NCBI RefSeq assembly: GCF_003943415.1
Contig: NZ_RJPK01000001.1
Coordinates: 481,992-545,991 of the forward strand
Direction: 5' to 3'
Length of the DNA stretch: 64,000 bases
Source: Streptococcus oralis
GTDB taxonomy: Bacteria > Bacillota > Bacilli > Lactobacillales > Streptococcaceae
Shown: positions 38,685 to 48,317 of the stretch, one piece after another
Layout of the letters: every line of letters begins with the position of its first letter
Position numbering within the stretch: the stretch's first letter is position 1
The notes under the pieces: generated by a model
What the model saw: only the letters and a program-made list of their open reading frames with translations
What the model was told of the DNA's origin: nothing
Databases searched by the model: none
Position numbers and translations under genes: made by a program

Positions 38685-39707
38685 CTACACTTCCCACTTA
38701 AATACTGTTTTAAAAGCAGTATTTAGGTCTGTAGCAAAGACACGGTGAATGTCCTTGATTTCTCTCACTGGTTCTTCAATATAAAGAATATTTTTCAAAC
38801 GATTCGCAAACTTTTTAACTTCCATCATTTGAATTGCTTTTTCAAAATCAATGCGTCCTGAGCGAGATGAACCAACCAAGAGCAAGCCCTTTTCTAAGGC
38901 ATCTCGTGTATTGATATTGACCTTGTATTCGCTCACTCCCATCATGAGAATCGTTCCCTGAGGGCGAATGTAACGAATCAAATCATTGATAGCTGGTCCT
39001 GTTCCATCGCCACCACAACATTCAAATCCATGATCAAAGGTCAGACCCTCGGGAATATTATCCGTGATGTAGCACTCTTTTGCAAAAGAGAAAAGCTCCA
39101 ATTTTTCCCAATGGCGACCAATGACGATAATCTCTGCTTCTGGTAGAGTGTAATTGATAATATTTGCAACCACAAAAGCCAAACTACCATCTCCAATAAC
39201 AGCTATGCGCTCTCGCTTGCTGTGGGCAAGATTTAAGAAACGATTCATGGCATGCATACCGACACTTACAAACTCAGTAATTGCTGCAACTGTGTCCTCA
39301 ATGTCATTATAAGACACAACACGATCTTTTGGAAGAGAGACAAATTCTCGCATAAAGCCATCATAACCACTAGATAGGAAGTAGGTCCCTGTCATGTAGT
39401 TCTCGTAGAACTCTTTGTCACTCTGCATAGGCGGTTGATTTGGAATCATAACTACCTTTTGACCGACTTCATAAGTCCCAGTTGGATCTGAAATAACAGT
39501 TCCACAAGACTCGTGAATCATGGCCATAGGAAGCTTTTTAGCCAATATCTTTGGATCACGTTTCCCTTGATAGTAACGTTGATCCGCATGACAGACCGCC
39601 ATATAATTTGGACGAATAAGGATATGATTCTCCTGATCAATGTCCTCTTCTTGGTATTTTACATTGATAAACTTTGGTTTGGTCAGTTGATAAATTTGAT
39701 TAATCAT
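38685..39707 (-). CDS. tarJ: Ribulose-5-phosphate reductase TarJ
   Basis: A 340-residue zinc-dependent alcohol-dehydrogenase-type enzyme that reduces ribulose-5-phosphate to ribitol-5-phosphate. The AVCHADQRYYQG zinc site and a Rossmann segment (IAVIGDGSLAFVVA) are present. The start at 39707 comes 4 bp after the tarI stop; an open frame extends 6 codons further into tarI. Confidence 0.94.
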   Translation of the reverse strand: MINQIYQLTKPKFINVKYQEEDIDQENHILIRPNYMAVCHADQRYYQGKRDPKILAKKLPMAMIHESCGTVISDPTGTYEVGQKVVMIPNQPPMQSDKEFYENYMTGTYFLSSGYDGFMREFVSLPKDRVVSYNDIEDTVAAITEFVSVGMHAMNRFLNLAHSKRERIAVIGDGSLAFVVANIINYTLPEAEIIVIGRHWEKLELFSFAKECYITDNIPEGLTFDHGFECCGGDGTGPAINDLIRYIRPQGTILMMGVSEYKVNINTRDALEKGLLLVGSSRSGRIDFEKAIQMMEVKKFANRLKNILYIEEPVREIKDIHRVFATDLNTAFKTVFKWEV

Positions 39708-39711
39708 AGCC

Positions 39712-40419
39712 TTAGTCTTTCTCAATCATGCTTTTAGCGATTTTCAAGTCGGTCACAGTTGTGATTTTAAGGTTTGAATATTCCCCTTTAGCTAGGGCAA
39801 CGTCTTTCCCTTTTATAACAAAAATCTTACATGCATCCGTCAGAATTTCCTTTTCTTGATCAGATAGGGAGCCATACAAATCCATGAAATCCGTGCAGCG
39901 GAAGGTTTGAGGTGTTTGACCCTGATAGAGGTGAGCACGATTTGGAATATCAGTGATAAACTGACCATTGGTACTTTCTACAATGGTGTCAACTGCTTCT
40001 ACTACTGTGTCAACTGCATCATGATTTTGGGCCAGTTTGATATTGTCCTGAATCATGCGAAGTGTGATAAATGGACGAACAGAGTCGTGGGTAATCACGA
40101 TATCCTCAGGAGTGATTGGACAGTAGGCGTCAATGGCTTCTATAATCTTCTCGATACTAGTATTGCGATCAGCACCACCCTTGGTAATGATGATACGGTC
40201 CTTGTGGAGAGAAAGATACTTTTCAACCAAGTCCTCAGCGTGTGACACCCAGTCTCCATGAACTCCAACTACAATTTTTTCAATACTCGGTTCTAAGACG
40301 AATTTTTCAATTGTGTGGATCAAAATAGGTCGATCACCCAACTCCAAGAATTGTTTTGGTAAATTACTGATTCCCATGCGTGTGCCAGTTCCTCCGGCTA
40401 GGATTCCTGCATAGATCAT
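39712..40419 (-). CDS. tarI: Ribitol-5-phosphate cytidylyltransferase TarI
   Basis: A 235-residue IspD-family nucleotidyltransferase making CDP-ribitol for teichoic acid. The N-terminal ILAGGTGTRMG motif, HDSVRPF and a QTPQTFR segment are characteristic. First gene of the lic1 operon, with two promoters upstream. Confidence 0.95.
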   Translation of the reverse strand: MIYAGILAGGTGTRMGISNLPKQFLELGDRPILIHTIEKFVLEPSIEKIVVGVHGDWVSHAEDLVEKYLSLHKDRIIITKGGADRNTSIEKIIEAIDAYCPITPEDIVITHDSVRPFITLRMIQDNIKLAQNHDAVDTVVEAVDTIVESTNGQFITDIPNRAHLYQGQTPQTFRCTDFMDLYGSLSDQEKEILTDACKIFVIKGKDVALAKGEYSNLKITTVTDLKIAKSMIEKD

Positions 40420-40463
40420 TTATATTCTCCTTTAGTTTATTCTAAAAAAACTCATTACTATCT

Positions 40464-40492
40464 ATTATATCATAATCTGCCTCCATCATGAA
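40464..40492 (-). promoter_or_regulatory. Second promoter of tarIJ-licABC
   Basis: On the minus strand TTCATG (40487-40492), 17 bp, TATAAT (40464-40469) with an extended TG, close to the gene start. Confidence 0.7.
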
Positions 40493-40582
40493 GAAAAGAC
40501 AGAAAACTATCTATTTGAGAAATAAAATTAGATTTCCCTCTATATTTTTTACTTAACATTCGGTTAATATAGAGTTCTTTAG

Positions 40583-40613
40583 ATTATAATACAAACCTTA
40601 AAGAAAACTTAAA
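40583..40613 (-). promoter_or_regulatory. CiaR-type promoter upstream of tarIJ-licABC
   Basis: On the minus strand the direct repeat TTTAAG-N5-TTTAAG (40597-40613) exactly fits the CiaR consensus. TATAAT (40583-40588) follows 8 bp downstream. In pneumococci the lic locus is a known CiaR-activated target. An inverted repeat CTCTATATT/AATATAGAG (40538-40574) lies in the resulting leader. Confidence 0.8.
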
Positions 40614-40632
40614 ATCACTTTTAAGAATACAA

Positions 40633-40684
40633 TAAAAAGCTAGGAAACTGTTCACCTAGGCCTAGACAGCTACAGTTCCTAACT
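40633..40684 (-). terminator. Terminator of the efe-tat operon
   Basis: GTTAGGAACTGT pairs with ACAGTTTCCTAGC around a loop of about 20 nt (holding a CCTAGG palindrome), followed by T5 on the minus strand. Confidence 0.75.
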
Positions 40685-40715
40685 TTCTTGTTTTTATTTA
40701 TGATTATGGAATAAA

Positions 40716-40886
40716 TTACTTTTCCTGATCTTGGTCACCAGCTCCTTTAACTGCCTTTTTAAACTCAGACAGCATTTTACCGATTGATTCACCAAGTTCT
40801 GGTAAACGTTTTGGTCCAAAGATTAAGAGTGCACCTAGAACGATGATAATCAATCCTGGAGCACCGATATCACGTAAGATTCCCAT
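40716..40886 (-). CDS. tatA: Sec-independent translocase component TatA
   Basis: A 56-residue protein starting MGILRDIGAPGLIIIVLGAL. It has one N-terminal membrane helix, the FGPKRLPELG hinge and an amphipathic helix, as typical of TatA. It forms the protein-conducting assembly of the twin-arginine translocase with TatC. It overlaps the end of tatC by 17 bp, and its RBS lies in tatC. No separate tatB is seen, as in other minimal Gram-positive TatAC systems. Confidence 0.95.
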   Translation of the reverse strand: MGILRDIGAPGLIIIVLGALLIFGPKRLPELGESIGKMLSEFKKAVKGAGDQDQEK

Positions 40887-41601
40887 TCTTTTCTCCTTTC
40901 ATTTTTTTCTTTACAATACTCTTGCTAATTGCAATACTAAGCTCATAGAGCGAGATTAAAGGAATTGTCATGGCTAGATCGCTAATAAAATCAGCAGGTG
41001 TCAAGATAACAGCTAGTACCAATAAAATAAAGTAGGCATAACGTCTATAAGTAACTAAGAGCTCTGGTCCAATCAAGCCGATCGACGTTAAAAAAGCGAT
41101 GATGACAGGCAATTCAAAGATGAAACCCAAGGGTAGGGTTGTTTGAAAAACAAAGGCTAAGTAGTTCTGCGCCGTTAATTGAGTTTCAAATAATCCTTCC
41201 CCAAGACCTAAAAGCACTTGAAGTAAGGCTGGCGTTACAAAGTAGAATCCAAATACCAGACCAAGTATGAAGCTAATAAAACTAGCTGGAATATAGGCAA
41301 AGATTGCTCTTGCTTCTTCTGTTTTCAATCCTGGTTTGATAAAACTCCAAATCTGATAAACTGTAAAAGGTAGCGTAATGGTAAAGGACATCAGACTCGC
41401 CAAGCGCAAATAAATCCACAGAATGTCATTTGGACCTAATACAATCAACTTTTGATTAAAGGACTGAGTCAGATAATAATAAAGCTGATCAGCAAACAAT
41501 AAAGCTCCGCAGAAAACTATAGAAAAGCAGGCTATAACAGCAATGAATCTCTTTCTAAATTCTACCAGATGTTCAACGATTGTCAATTCTTTTGTATCCA
41601 T
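40870..41601 (-). CDS. tatC: Sec-independent translocase component TatC
   Basis: A 243-residue membrane protein with six predicted helices. The HLVEFRKRFIAV segment near the N-terminus and a conserved FELPVI segment fit TatC, the twin-arginine signal receptor. It starts immediately after efeU in the same operon, so the pathway appears dedicated to EfeB. Confidence 0.96.
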   Translation of the reverse strand: MDTKELTIVEHLVEFRKRFIAVIACFSIVFCGALLFADQLYYYLTQSFNQKLIVLGPNDILWIYLRLASLMSFTITLPFTVYQIWSFIKPGLKTEEARAIFAYIPASFISFILGLVFGFYFVTPALLQVLLGLGEGLFETQLTAQNYLAFVFQTTLPLGFIFELPVIIAFLTSIGLIGPELLVTYRRYAYFILLVLAVILTPADFISDLAMTIPLISLYELSIAISKSIVKKKMKGEKNGNLT

Positions 41602-43290
41602 CTACTTCTCACCCTGTCTCAATGTGACAACCAAAACAATTATCAAAAAGACTAGCTGACTTCCTAAACCTTCCCAACTTGGATAGATGCCCAAGAAGTC
41701 GATAGTAGGGAAACCTGGCAATAAGTGGTTAGGTGCCATATTGGTCAGCTGGAGAGCATGTAGGCTAACACCTAGCATCTTGAAGGCAAGAGCATAAATC
41801 ATCCACGTCAGTAGGAAAAAGACCTTATGAGGTAGGAAGAATTGACTCGCCTTGTTCATCAGAAATGCAATAATCAGCAAGACTAACAAAGCTAGAGAAA
41901 TACCTAGGATAAACTCAAAACGAGATATTCTCGGTAAAATCCCTACGTAAAATAGAATGGTCTCTGCCCCTTCACGGAAAACAGCTAGAAAACTAAGAGC
42001 AAACATGGAAATGAATGAACCTGTCTTGGTCACAGTTTTCATTTGATTATCCATAAAATCATTCCATTTTTTGACCGAGGATTTACTGTGAAGCCAGATA
42101 CCAATCAAAATCATCATAACGACTGCAAAAATACCAACAACTCCTTCGATGATTTCTCGATTGGCCCCTGATGTTACTGCAGGAAAGGCAATTTGTAGTA
42201 TAAATGCAATCACTAGACTCGCAACGATACCTGTTAGGGCCCCACCGTATACCCACTTGAGCCCTTTACGCATCTTGGCTGCTTTTAATGTTGTGACCAA
42301 GGCCATGACGATTAAGTGGGCCTCTACTCCTTCACGTAAGAGAATGAGCATGGCATCAAAAGCATTGTAGCTTGCAGTCGTATCAATTTGAGATAAATCC
42401 GCAATCAGTTTTTCTAATTTTTCTTGATATTCCTTCTCACTTCCCTTGACCATGATTACAGGACTTTCGCTTTCGACTCGGGTGTAGAGGGAAGGATTGG
42501 TCGTGCTAACAGAACCTTCAACAGTTGGCCATATAGTAATAAACTCTTTCATAGCAGCTGTCCCTGCCGTCGGGTTACCAGCTTTAAATTCTTCCAAGGC
42601 TTTTTTGAGAAGCTCAATGCCATCTTTAAGACTTAGTTTGGAGGAACTTGTCGCCACTTCTTTGCCAGCTACGAAATTATCAATGGCAGTTTTTAAGTCA
42701 TTAAAAGAAGACTGGATAGCATCATAATCTGTCGGCTCCATTTCAATACTACTGCGTAAGAAAGAGATAGCAGTTTCTACTTGACCGTAATGAGTTGTAC
42801 TGTTGTCGCGGACGGCACTTTCATTGAGTGTCCAAGTTGAATTCATCTTTTTATAGGCTTCTCGGACTTGCTCTATATCTTTTGAAGAAATTGCCTTATC
42901 CAAAGTCTCAAAACGTGGTCTTAAGCGACTGACAAGCTTTTCCTTTTCAGCATCAAGATCTATTGGATTTTGTTCTTTTTCAAAAGCTAGAAGGGCAGAA
43001 GAGATTTGTGTCAGATTTTCTTCACTAATCTCTCCTGACAGGGCAAGTTTTTCCTTGACAGCCTTTCCAGCATCCGAGTCAGCATGTTCTACTGTTTCAA
43101 AATCCATCGCCATTTCTCTAACTAGGGCCTTGGCTTCTTCCTGATTTCCATTTTTTAAAGCCTGAGAGGCATCGGTAATCTTTACAAAATAAGAACTCAG
43201 ACTTTCCTGTGCGCTAACGGGAAAAACAGCTAACAAGAGAAAAGACAAGGCTAAGAAACAAATGTTAATCTTCCAATAATTTCTGACCAA
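41602..43290 (-). CDS. efeU: FTR1-family iron permease EfeU
   Basis: A 562-residue protein. A signal or anchor segment (about 10-27) is followed by an extracellular helical domain (about 30-300) and an FTR1 permease domain with iron-binding REGxE motifs at about 315 (LREGVE) and about 436 (FREGAE). The N-terminal helical domain is seen in some Gram-positive FTR1 proteins. The start is TTG, taken because GGAGG lies 5 bp upstream; it overlaps the efeB 3' end by 26 bp. Confidence 0.92.
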   Translation of the reverse strand: MVRNYWKINICFLALSFLLLAVFPVSAQESLSSYFVKITDASQALKNGNQEEAKALVREMAMDFETVEHADSDAGKAVKEKLALSGEISEENLTQISSALLAFEKEQNPIDLDAEKEKLVSRLRPRFETLDKAISSKDIEQVREAYKKMNSTWTLNESAVRDNSTTHYGQVETAISFLRSSIEMEPTDYDAIQSSFNDLKTAIDNFVAGKEVATSSSKLSLKDGIELLKKALEEFKAGNPTAGTAAMKEFITIWPTVEGSVSTTNPSLYTRVESESPVIMVKGSEKEYQEKLEKLIADLSQIDTTASYNAFDAMLILLREGVEAHLIVMALVTTLKAAKMRKGLKWVYGGALTGIVASLVIAFILQIAFPAVTSGANREIIEGVVGIFAVVMMILIGIWLHSKSSVKKWNDFMDNQMKTVTKTGSFISMFALSFLAVFREGAETILFYVGILPRISRFEFILGISLALLVLLIIAFLMNKASQFFLPHKVFFLLTWMIYALAFKMLGVSLHALQLTNMAPNHLLPGFPTIDFLGIYPSWEGLGSQLVFLIIVLVVTLRQGEK

Positions 43291-44479
43291 TATAGCCTCC
43301 TTTCTCTACTCCACCAAAGCAGGCAAAAAGACCGCTACCGATGTGGGTTACATACTCATTCATCTTGTCTGTAGCTCCGAGGTTGGTTTGAACCTTGACA
43401 AAATTGTCTGGATCTTTCTGGAAAGAGATAAAGAGTAAGCCTGTGTCAAATTGTCCAGTCTTTTCATCAATGCCATCTGAGTATGAATAGGATCGTCGTA
43501 AGAGTGGCTTATCTACCTCTTTGGCTAATCGAACATGCGAATCATCTGGCAAAAGACTCAAATCTACTTCATCAAACTCATTCTTCTTACCAAAGGGAGC
43601 GCCACTTTCCTTGTAGCGACCAACGGTATTTTCTTGTTCTTCAAGATTAGTTCGATCCCAAGTATCGAGAAACATTTGGATGCGGCGAACGGCCATATAG
43701 GATCCATTTTTCATCCAGTCCTTGCTGTCGGCCCAGACAACACGATCAAAATCCTTTTCTTTGGTCACATTGGCTGTTCCATCTTTGAAACCAAAAAGGT
43801 TGCGTGGTGTCTCCATACGATCCCCAATAGCAGCAAATCCAGATTGGCTCCAACGGAGGGTCACTGCATTTCTCCCTTTACGAATGAGGTTGCGAATAGC
43901 ATGAAAAGCAACTTGCTCGTCATCTGCACAGGCTTGGATAACAATATCTCCCCCAGTATATTTTTCACGCAGTTGTTCCTTTGGAAAGGGTGGAAAATCC
44001 CTAAAAAGTTGAGGACGTTTTTGCTCTAATTTCATCTTTTTCAGGAAACTAGCAGACACACCAAAAGTCAGCGTTAAACGATGAGGATTTAGCCCCACGG
44101 TTTCTCCAGTGTCACTAGGTGGCAAGAGAGCATTCTGACCATCTTTTTTAACCAATTCCCCCTCGACCAACTTGGCACTATAATCCGTCCAATCCTTGAA
44201 CAACTGGATAATTTTATCTTTATCTGTCGTATGCAAATCTAGGACAACAAAATAGATATTCTTCTGCATAGGGGTCGTGATACCCGCTTGGTGTTTCCCA
44301 TAAAAGTCAATTTTTTCATTACCGTACGAGATTTTTTCCTGTTTGTCTAGCTTAGGCGCTAAAAAAGCGGAGGCACCAGAGAGACCAAGTGCTAGACCAG
44401 CACCTCCAATACCCGCTTTTTTTAGAAATTCTCGACGGTCCATTTTTTTCTCAAAAAAATTTTCGTCTTTCTTAGTCAT
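43265..44479 (-). CDS. efeB: Tat-exported DyP-type peroxidase EfeB
   Basis: A 404-residue heme peroxidase of the dye-decolorizing family. The twin-arginine signal has DRREFLKKAG (Arg15, Arg16) followed by a hydrophobic stretch. The catalytic GFKDG motif, with the distal Asp, is at about 230. It is thought to oxidise ferrous iron or to release iron from heme for EfeU. It starts 6 bp after efeO. The Tat system is encoded in the same operon. Confidence 0.95.
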   Translation of the reverse strand: MTKKDENFFEKKMDRREFLKKAGIGGAGLALGLSGASAFLAPKLDKQEKISYGNEKIDFYGKHQAGITTPMQKNIYFVVLDLHTTDKDKIIQLFKDWTDYSAKLVEGELVKKDGQNALLPPSDTGETVGLNPHRLTLTFGVSASFLKKMKLEQKRPQLFRDFPPFPKEQLREKYTGGDIVIQACADDEQVAFHAIRNLIRKGRNAVTLRWSQSGFAAIGDRMETPRNLFGFKDGTANVTKEKDFDRVVWADSKDWMKNGSYMAVRRIQMFLDTWDRTNLEEQENTVGRYKESGAPFGKKNEFDEVDLSLLPDDSHVRLAKEVDKPLLRRSYSYSDGIDEKTGQFDTGLLFISFQKDPDNFVKVQTNLGATDKMNEYVTHIGSGLFACFGGVEKGGYIGQKLLED

Positions 44480-44484
44480 ACTGC

Positions 44485-45357
44485 TTATTCTCCATCAAGA
44501 AATTTGCCCATTTGTGATAGAGGTCCACCAAGTTTTGTCACGGCTTCAGCCAATTCTTTGGTGTCTTCTTTTGTTAAGTCTGTATATAGTTTGTAGTGTT
44601 CCTTGTCTGTCATATGTTTGTCCAACAAGCTATTAACAGATTTGAAATCAGCTTCTAATTCTTTAACTAAATCAGCATCTGATTTTTCTAGTAAAGGTTT
44701 AAAGAGTTGGAATATCTTTTCAGCTCCCTCGATATTAGCGCGGAAGTCGTACAAATCTGTATGAGAGTAGATTTCCTCTTCACCCGTAATCTTGCTTGTC
44801 GCCACTTCGTTAAGCAAGTCAACTGCTCCAGTCAACATAATCTTGTGATCTACTTCAACAGTCGCTACCTTAGCCTTCAACTCTTTGATATCATTGACAA
44901 GCTGATCACCATAACTTTCAGTTCCTTTAGTTGTGTTTTCTTCCCAGAGGATTCGTTCGATACGGTGGAAACCAGACCAACCTTCCTCAGTCTTATTTTC
45001 ATCAACATAGTCTGCTAGACGAAAGTCAATCTTAACATCTGACTCACCAAAACTCTCAGCGATTGGCTCGGAGCGTTCGTAAGCCATACGAACAAGCGGA
45101 TAAGCTTTCTTGGCTTCCTCAAGTTTTCCGTCTTTCAAAAGCTGGACAAAGCCTTCTGTATCCGTTAACAGTTTATCAATTTGTCCTTGAACAAAGGTCT
45201 TATAATCTGTAGTTGCCTTATCAAGCAATTTCTGTTTGTCATCTGACAAGGCTGTCACCTTAGAGGAATCACTCGTTTCAGTAGATTTTTCAAAACGGAC
45301 TGCACATGCTGTCAATAGCAAGGCTGAAGATAAAAGGACGAAACCTAGTTTTTTCAT
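44485..45357 (-). CDS. efeO: EfeO/EfeM-type iron-binding lipoprotein
   Basis: A 290-residue lipoprotein with lipobox LLTAC (Cys about 18). The rest is the helical EfeO/M75 imelysin-like domain with an HxxE motif (HRIE) that binds iron in the family. It lacks the cupredoxin domain of E. coli EfeO, so it is closer to EfeM. It is thought to deliver iron to EfeU. First gene of efeO-efeB-efeU-tatC-tatA. Confidence 0.93.
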   Translation of the reverse strand: MKKLGFVLLSSALLLTACAVRFEKSTETSDSSKVTALSDDKQKLLDKATTDYKTFVQGQIDKLLTDTEGFVQLLKDGKLEEAKKAYPLVRMAYERSEPIAESFGESDVKIDFRLADYVDENKTEEGWSGFHRIERILWEENTTKGTESYGDQLVNDIKELKAKVATVEVDHKIMLTGAVDLLNEVATSKITGEEEIYSHTDLYDFRANIEGAEKIFQLFKPLLEKSDADLVKELEADFKSVNSLLDKHMTDKEHYKLYTDLTKEDTKELAEAVTKLGGPLSQMGKFLDGE

Positions 45358-45373
45358 TATTTACTCCTATTGG

Positions 45374-45409
45374 TTCAGGAAGCCTGAATTTATTTTACGT
45401 TCCATTATA
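45374..45409 (-). promoter_or_regulatory. Possible promoter of the efe-tat operon
   Basis: A minus-strand TATAAT (45404-45409) stands about 47 bp before efeO without a clear -35 box; a TTCAGG/CCTGAA hairpin (45374-45388) lies in the leader. Confidence 0.4.
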
Positions 45410-45591
45410 ACATCCTTTCCTTAATTTTTTAATAAATTGTCAGAAAATTTAATATTTGAGAATTCGAAGTAGCATTTTCCGGCAAAATTAGAAAGGGCTT
45501 AAAAATTAGAATCGTAGAACTTTTTTCAGATAGTTTAAAAAGTTTGTATTCCCCTACTCTTTTCTCTATAATGGAGAGAAAGGAGATGACT

Positions 45592-46287
45592 ATGACTGAA
45601 ATAAAACATGAAATTGATGCAAACTTTGCAGGACGACTCAATATCCTGCGTGCAGGTGTTCTCGGTGCCAATGATGGGATTATTTCCATCGCTGGAGTCG
45701 TTATCGGTGTTGCTAGTGCGACGAGCAATATCTGGATTATCTTTTTATCAGGTTTGGCAGCTATCCTCGCTGGTGCTTTTTCTATGGCAGGTGGCGAATA
45801 TGTCTCTGTATCCACTCAGAAAGACACGGAGGAAGCCGCTGTTGCTAGAGAACAGTTGCTCTTGGATAAGGATATCGAATCTGCAAAACAATCCCTCTAT
45901 GCTGCTTACCTGCAAAATGGTGAGTGTGAAACGTCCGCCCAACTCCTGACTAACAAGGCCTTTTTAAAAAATCCACTCAAAGCCCTTGTCGAGGAAAAAT
46001 ACGGTATCGAGTACGAAGAATTTACCAATCCTTGGCATGCTGCTATTTCTAGCTTTATCGCCTTTATATTAGGAAGTCTTCCTCCTATGCTTTCGATTAC
46101 CGTCTTTCCAAGTGACTATCGGATCCCTGCTACTGTGTTTATCGTAGCCCTTTCTCTTCTCATCACAGGCTATACCAGTGCTAAACTAGGCAAGGCTCCT
46201 ACGAAAACTGCTATGATCCGTAACCTCTGTATCGGACTTCTCACCATGGGTGTAACCTTCCTCTTGGGACAACTCTTTAGTATCTAA
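45592..46287 (+). CDS. VIT1/CCC1-family iron or manganese transporter
   Basis: A 231-residue membrane protein with about five helices, VIT1/CCC1 family (GVLGANDGIISIAGVVIGVA at about 25-44 in numbering from this start). Members move Fe2+ or Mn2+, often out of the cytoplasm. Start at 45592: AAAGGAG lies 6 bp upstream, unlike ATGs further upstream. It is divergent from the efe operon, suggesting iron balance; this is inference. Confidence 0.88.
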   Translation: MTEIKHEIDANFAGRLNILRAGVLGANDGIISIAGVVIGVASATSNIWIIFLSGLAAILAGAFSMAGGEYVSVSTQKDTEEAAVAREQLLLDKDIESAKQSLYAAYLQNGECETSAQLLTNKAFLKNPLKALVEEKYGIEYEEFTNPWHAAISSFIAFILGSLPPMLSITVFPSDYRIPATVFIVALSLLITGYTSAKLGKAPTKTAMIRNLCIGLLTMGVTFLLGQLFSI

Positions 46288-46297
46288 GATAAAAGAA

Positions 46298-46328
46298 ATA
46301 CCTCGACAAATATCGAGGTATCTTTTTT
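46298..46328. terminator. Bidirectional terminator
   Basis: A 9-bp stem (46298-46306 with 46313-46321) between the convergent VIT and ABC permease genes; T7 follows on the plus side. Confidence 0.85.
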
Positions 46329-48316
46329 TACATTTGCACAATCTTGCGATAGCTTCTTGAGGTAATCATAAAGATCAAAACGTAGACGATGAGGAAGATA
46401 GCACAGATGGACAAAGTGACTGTCAACATCATGGTCGCATCTAGCACCCCAATGACTTTTAGAATGAGGCTAAGCATATGATAGGCAAAGGCAAGATGTA
46501 GGAAGGCAAAAAGCAAAGGAAGGAAGAAAACAGTTAGGACCTGTTTGTTGATTGTTTGCTTGATTTGCTTTTGATCGAGTCCGACCTTTTGCAAAATGAT
46601 AAAACGTTCACGGTCTTCATAGCCCTCAGAGATTTGTTTGTAGTAGATAACCAGAACTGTTCCCACCATAAAGATGATAGAGAGGAAAATACCGATGAAG
46701 AAGACACCACCAAAGAGAGCACTCATCTGCGCACTGCTATCAGCCAGATTGCTTCCGTAAACATAGCTTCCTTCTTTGTTTAATTCTCTATTAAAGTTGT
46801 TGACGAATTTTGAATAGTCATCTGCAATTTTAAGCTGCTCGTCCTCGCTAGCCGTCACATTCATACCACCATAGTATTGATTAAAGATAGAAGAATTAGG
46901 ATGTTGGTCAAGAAAGGCTTTCAAGTCAGGAACAACCAGATAGTTATAGTCCGAAGTTAGAATATTGTACTGATTTGGGACATGTTCAAGAATAAAATCT
47001 TTTTTGATTTCTTCTTTGATTGTGTAGGTCTGGTCATTCAGAGTCAGTTCTTTTTGTCCTTGAAGTTCTTTGTTTTTAGTAAACAATCCAACTTCCTTAC
47101 CTGAAAGTGCAAGTTTTTGCCCCGTCATATTCTCGTAATCTTTTTGGTCAAAGACCATAAAAATAGTTTTCGGTTGAACACGATTTTGACCTTTCTCAAA
47201 AATTGTCAATTTCGTACCTTCTTGATTTGCCACACCAAAGTTACTGTATGTAAGGACTTCTTTCTTTGTGACAGTCAATCCCTTATCGCTAGCATACTGG
47301 CTCAAGAGTTTTTCGATGTCTTCTTTTTCAACATTCTGCCCTGTAATCCCAAAATCATGTGGATTCATAACCTTTTTGAAAGTCTCTGAAGCCTTGAAGA
47401 CACTCGTTGTAGCAGACATAGTCACCAAGACCATAGTTGAGAGAATAGCAATCGTCGCCAGACCAACCGCATTTTTCTTCATGCGGAAAATGAGATTGGA
47501 TACGGAAATCATGTTATTAGGTTGGTAATAGTAACGCTTGTTTTTCTTCAAGATTTGTAGGAAAACTGTGATTCCTGCATTGAAGAGAAGATAAGTTCCC
47601 AAAATTACCAACAAGACTGCTACAAAGAAAATCAGAACAGCAGAAAGTGGGTTTTCGACTGTTATTGCTAGGTAGTAACCAGCTGCTAGACTGATTAGAC
47701 CTAGAATGGTTTGGAAACCTAAGAATCGTCCTTTTTTCTCACCACTAGCTTTTTCACGAGAGAGCTGAAGGGCATTCATGCGTGCGATGCGAAAGGCATT
47801 GATAAAAATCAAACCTAGGAAGATTGCCCCAAAGACAATGAGAACTAGGATAAAGACTATTGGTTGGAAGGTCGAAACGAGCTCCACTTTCATTTTCATT
47901 AACTTCAAAAGAAGGGCAAAGATTAGCTTATCAAAGAGAGCTCCTAGGCCGAGACCAGCTGTCAGCGTTAAGGAACCAAAAATAAGAAGCTCCTTAAAAA
48001 CCATACTGATCAAATGGCGCTTTTCAAGACCCAGCATACCATATATACCCAGCTCTTTGGAACGGTTCTTCATGACAAAACTATTGGCATAGAGGATAAT
48101 AATCCCTGAAGCTATGGTAACAACCACCATACCGAGAGCGAGGGTCATAGAGATAGTTTCTCCCCCTCGGATCTTGCCAATGTTAGGATTAAGTGATAAT
48201 GAGTAAAAGAGATAGGTGATAGTCACAGCTAAGAGAACTGCAAGGGCAAAGGGATAGTAGAGTTTGCGGTTTTTAATCAAGTTGGATACCGCTAACTTAT
48301 TGGTTAATCGGAACAT
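46328..48316 (-). CDS. BceB-type ABC permease
   Basis: A 662-residue FtsX-fold permease of the BceAB/VraFG type. It has about ten membrane helices and a large extracellular region (about 310-520) thought to sense the antibiotic. Such transporters protect against or detect cell-wall-active peptides such as bacitracin. The start lies 1 bp after its ATPase gene. A partner two-component system is not in the window. Confidence 0.9.
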   Translation of the reverse strand: MFRLTNKLAVSNLIKNRKLYYPFALAVLLAVTITYLFYSLSLNPNIGKIRGGETISMTLALGMVVVTIASGIIILYANSFVMKNRSKELGIYGMLGLEKRHLISMVFKELLIFGSLTLTAGLGLGALFDKLIFALLLKLMKMKVELVSTFQPIVFILVLIVFGAIFLGLIFINAFRIARMNALQLSREKASGEKKGRFLGFQTILGLISLAAGYYLAITVENPLSAVLIFFVAVLLVILGTYLLFNAGITVFLQILKKNKRYYYQPNNMISVSNLIFRMKKNAVGLATIAILSTMVLVTMSATTSVFKASETFKKVMNPHDFGITGQNVEKEDIEKLLSQYASDKGLTVTKKEVLTYSNFGVANQEGTKLTIFEKGQNRVQPKTIFMVFDQKDYENMTGQKLALSGKEVGLFTKNKELQGQKELTLNDQTYTIKEEIKKDFILEHVPNQYNILTSDYNYLVVPDLKAFLDQHPNSSIFNQYYGGMNVTASEDEQLKIADDYSKFVNNFNRELNKEGSYVYGSNLADSSAQMSALFGGVFFIGIFLSIIFMVGTVLVIYYKQISEGYEDRERFIILQKVGLDQKQIKQTINKQVLTVFFLPLLFAFLHLAFAYHMLSLILKVIGVLDATMMLTVTLSICAIFLIVYVLIFMITSRSYRKIVQM

Positions 48317-48317
48317 A

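Noticed and set aside
40554..40567. TTAAC..GTTAA near the tarI promoter as an AdcR box
   Set aside because: The half-sites are separated by 4-5 bases, not the 2 of the AdcR consensus, and the gene has no zinc role.
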